The translations under genes were made by a program, and so were the position numbers. From positions 310,001 through 374,000 of the forward strand of contig RHGM01000003.1 in NCBI GenBank assembly GCA_003724185.1: a stretch of 64,000 nt of DNA, written 5' to 3'. The notes under the pieces are model-generated. The model saw only the letters and a program-made list of their open reading frames with translations, searched no databases and was not told the origin of the DNA. Shown one piece after another: positions 61,763-64,000 of this stretch (positions are counted from its first letter, which is position 1; the number at the start of each line of letters is the position of its first letter). This DNA comes from Porphyrobacter sp. IPPAS B-1204 (GTDB taxonomy: Bacteria > Pseudomonadota > Alphaproteobacteria > Sphingomonadales > Sphingomonadaceae).

Positions 61763-64000
61763 TCAGCCTTCCGGTTCCCCGAGACTTGCAGCCGACCACG
61801 CTTCAAGCAGCGCATCGCGGCTGCGCAGGCCCATTTCGGGGAGCGCATGGTTGACCACATAGGTCGATCCGGTGTGCCGGTTGTCCCACATCGCCTGATG
61901 CGCTTCTGGCAGCCCGTCCCACGGCACAACCTCAGGCTCGGTCACTTCGAGCAAGCCCGCCGCGATCATGTCGTTCATCCGTGCGACTTCGTAGGCATTG
62001 CACAGGTGCGTGCCGAAGATCTGAGCGGTCGGCATGAAGATGCGGCGCTGGCGGGTCCAGACCTGCGGGGCGTAGAAGGTGAAGCGGCAACCGGTCAGAT
62101 CCTCGGCGAAGATCACACGGCCCGTGAAGGGCTTCACCAGCGAGGTCGAGATGCCGAGCGTGTCCTGCCCGGCGCGCTCGAACACCAGATCGGGGCTACC
62201 GCGGGGATTGTCGGGCGAGCGCAGGATCTTGCCTACCGCCGAACCGAAGGGCTTCATCACCCGGTCCTGATAATCGCGCACCGCCGCCTTGAAGACCTCG
62301 ATATCCGCCTTGGCATCGGGCAGGCGCGGCATGGTGCCCGGCCAGTAGAAATTCGCGCCCTCCCGCCTGCGGATCGCTTCAAGGCTGACGATGCCTTCAA
62401 TCGCGTCTTCCAGCCCCAGCGATTGCAGGAATTCGCGCTGGCCATCGGTAGTGGTGGCGATGACAGAACGGGCGTTGAAGCGGCGTGCGGCTTCGATCAT
62501 CTGCAGCCCGGTTTCGTCGAGCAGTTCGGACGATCCGGGGCCATAGAAGATCAGCACCGCCTCCCCGCCCCGCAGCGCGGCGCGGCGGAGCATGTCTTCC
62601 GGGCTTGCCGTGCCCGGCTTGCCCATGAAGCTGAAGTGATAGCCGGACGATGCGCCGTAAAACGCCAGCGTCCCGCCTTCCGCGAGCAACTGGAACGAGC
62701 GCGGAAAGGCGGTTTCGCCGGCATGGCTCACCACGTAATCGGCAAGCTTGCCGCCGTTCAGGGCCTTGTATTCCTCGACCAGCGGCGCGCCTGCGGCCTC
62801 CCACGCAATCGCCTCGGCCTTGTCCTCCGGCACTACGCTGTAAAGGCCTGCAAAGCGCGCATCCTTGCGGTTGATCGCCCCGACCGCGCCCTGCACTTGC
62901 GTGATGAAACTGGCGCGCTCCTCCGAGGACACCAGCCCCGTCACCTGCAAGCCGGTGCGCACCGACGACCGCAGCGCATCGAGCCCCGTCCCCGTCGCCG
63001 CGCCTTCAACGAACAGAGTCCGTCCGGGCGCGATCTGCAACGTGGTGAAGAGGCAGCGCGCAATCGTGCCGAGATTGAGCACATAGCTCCCTGCCTGCTC
63101 CAGTGTCAGATCGGGCGGCACCTTGTGCATCTGCGGGGCCTGCACAGTGAGGAACTGCGCATGGCTGCCAGTTTCGGTTTCGTAGCCCTGAATGCTGAAA
63201 TCGGCATACATCGGATCATTGCCGACCAGCGGGCTGAGAAGGTCATTGGTGCCCGAATAGACCGTCACCAGATCGCCAACCTTGATCCGCCCCTGCGCCC
63301 GCGTTTCGGACCCCAGCGCCGCTACCAAGGCGATGCCGCCTGATCCGGTGATCTGGACGTCTTCTTCGTGGCTGTCGAAGGGCGAGACGGGGATGCCGGT
63401 CAGCGCCCAGATGTCGTTGAAGTTGACCTCGCTGGTCAGCATGTAGAGCAGCGCCTCATTGGGCGCAGGCTCTGGCACGGCGACGATCAGCTCCTTCTCG
63501 TGGCTCGCAGGCGGGCCAAACCGCGGCGCGCCGGTGTCGGGATCGCGGGCGATGCCGAAGGCGTATTGGTGACGCGGGATCGGGGTCACGCCGGGATAAA
63601 ACGGCGCTCCCACAGGAAGCAGATCGCCTGCTGCCTCCAACGCCTGCGCACGCCTTTCGTGCTCGGCATCAATCCACACGCCATCGCGCCGCACCGGGAG
63701 CGGGGGCGCAACCTTGTCCATGAACTGGCGGATACCGGTCTTCCCGCCTTCGGGATCGACGATGGCATCGGCGAACAGCGCGGCTTCCTTGGCAAGGCCA
63801 GCGGTCATGCCCTGTTCAAGGCCCACGCGCACCGCTTCCAGCGCCCGCTCGCCCGCGCCGCCACGCCCGGCCCAATCGAGCTGGCGCAGGATGCGCTGGA
63901 GGAAGTGATCCTCCATCACCGCATCGAGCGACACCTCCGCCGCCGTATCCCAACGCTCCACCGCTGCCTGCCTTTCGGCAAAGGCCGCGCCCAGCGGGCT
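61763..64000 (-). CDS. pcs: Propionyl-CoA synthase, C-terminal part (5' end outside window)
   Basis: Only the last 745 residues are inside the window; the frame is open to base 64000. The first ~80 residues (GLEQGMTAGLAKEAALFADA, TGIRQFMDK) look like the end of an enoyl-CoA hydratase domain. The rest is a medium-chain reductase with SEVNFNDIWALTG and cofactor motif EGAATGTGLDAL, related to crotonyl-CoA carboxylase/reductase. ECH followed by such a reductase is the end of trifunctional propionyl-CoA synthase (~1820 residues; acyl-CoA synthetase, hydratase, acrylyl-CoA reductase), which turns 3-hydroxypropionate into propionyl-CoA. The mcr neighbour strongly supports this. A lone CCR is excluded by the hydratase part. 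Confidence 0.9.
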   Translation of the reverse strand, partial: SPLGAAFAERQAAVERWDTAAEVSLDAVMEDHFLQRILRQLDWAGRGGAGERALEAVRVGLEQGMTAGLAKEAALFADAIVDPEGGKTGIRQFMDKVAPPLPVRRDGVWIDAEHERRAQALEAAGDLLPVGAPFYPGVTPIPRHQYAFGIARDPDTGAPRFGPPASHEKELIVAVPEPAPNEALLYMLTSEVNFNDIWALTGIPVSPFDSHEEDVQITGSGGIALVAALGSETRAQGRIKVGDLVTVYSGTNDLLSPLVGNDPMYADFSIQGYETETGSHAQFLTVQAPQMHKVPPDLTLEQAGSYVLNLGTIARCLFTTLQIAPGRTLFVEGAATGTGLDALRSSVRTGLQVTGLVSSEERASFITQVQGAVGAINRKDARFAGLYSVVPEDKAEAIAWEAAGAPLVEEYKALNGGKLADYVVSHAGETAFPRSFQLLAEGGTLAFYGASSGYHFSFMGKPGTASPEDMLRRAALRGGEAVLIFYGPGSSELLDETGLQMIEAARRFNARSVIATTTDGQREFLQSLGLEDAIEGIVSLEAIRRREGANFYWPGTMPRLPDAKADIEVFKAAVRDYQDRVMKPFGSAVGKILRSPDNPRGSPDLVFERAGQDTLGISTSLVKPFTGRVIFAEDLTGCRFTFYAPQVWTRQRRIFMPTAQIFGTHLCNAYEVARMNDMIAAGLLEVTEPEVVPWDGLPEAHQAMWDNRHTGSTYVVNHALPEMGLRSRDALLEAWSAASLGEPEG

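Noticed and set aside
57810..61862. A 1350-residue open frame on the plus strand opposite mcr
   Set aside because: It mirrors mcr in the opposite strand, has no recognisable domain, and is His/Arg/Gly-rich as high-GC antisense frames usually are.
61700..63343. A 547-residue plus-strand frame opposite pcs
   Set aside because: Antisense to a clear reductase domain; composition is typical of a shadow frame in GC-rich DNA.
61763..64000. Reading this gene as a stand-alone crotonyl-CoA carboxylase/reductase
   Set aside because: The frame stays open beyond the window with enoyl-CoA hydratase-like sequence in front, and mcr is adjacent, so it is part of a multidomain propionyl-CoA synthase.

Overview
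The window looks like a chromosomal segment of a high-GC alphaproteobacterium, most likely of the Sphingomonadales / Erythrobacteraceae. Three things suggest this. One is the alphaproteobacterial block pckA - chvI - chvG - hprK - rapZ - EIIA(Man-type) - HPr. Another is a BLUF blue-light sensor. The third is a malonyl-CoA reductase next to a propionyl-CoA synthase, a pair known outside Chloroflexus mainly from Erythrobacter-type marine bacteria. The genus is an inference; there is no rRNA or photosynthesis gene in view.

Layout. 1-4.8 kb: the end of a DUF202 membrane protein, a 2Fe-2S ferredoxin, two cysteine desulfurases (one apparently starting at ATT), an alpha/beta hydrolase and a TonB-like protein. 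4.9-10.5 kb: a DUF885 protein, a three-part cNMP-binding / thioredoxin-reductase-like protein, a secreted metallopeptidase with repeats and a DUF937-like protein. 10.5-17.9 kb: pckA with a clear terminator, divergent from the ChvI/ChvG two-component system and the regulatory PTS (HprK, RapZ, EIIA, HPr), then a TrmH-type methyltransferase. 18-26.3 kb: rmuC, def, recR, fmt, truA, an oxidoreductase, the BLUF protein, asparaginase, an acetyltransferase and tRNA-Val(UAC). 26.4-34 kb: an accessory block with a winged-helix/TPR regulator, a small secreted protein, and an MFS carrier, TonB-dependent receptor and PepSY protein that look like an iron-siderophore uptake unit. 34-41 kb: an atypical SDR, psd, a TlpA-like lipoprotein, argH, a small lipoprotein, lysA, a siroheme-synthase-like protein and a MarR-type regulator with a clear palindrome upstream. 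41-51 kb: L,D-transpeptidase, purA, an esterase, RidA, hisZ, serA, serC, a glycosyltransferase, a membrane protein and a PadR regulator. 51-56.9 kb: rarA, an unknown protein, tRNA-Thr(UGU), an FAD oxidoreductase, a carboxylesterase and a secreted protein.

57-64 kb, minus strand, is the most remarkable part: propionyl-CoA synthase (cut by the window end) - malonyl-CoA reductase - acetyl-CoA carboxylase alpha subunit, in that transcription order. Together these would carry acetyl-CoA through malonyl-CoA and 3-hydroxypropionate to propionyl-CoA, one arm of the 3-hydroxypropionate bicycle. The enzymes are known families, so the arrangement and its physiological role are the interesting points.

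Gene packing is tight: many ATGA/GTGA/TTGA start-stop overlaps, and three convergent pairs whose stop codons overlap in a 4-bp CTAG or TTAG. Several intergenic gaps hold related hairpin repeats (GTCATCCC...GGGGTGAC type and a GTCATTGCGAG type). No IS element, prophage, integrase or CRISPR array was seen.
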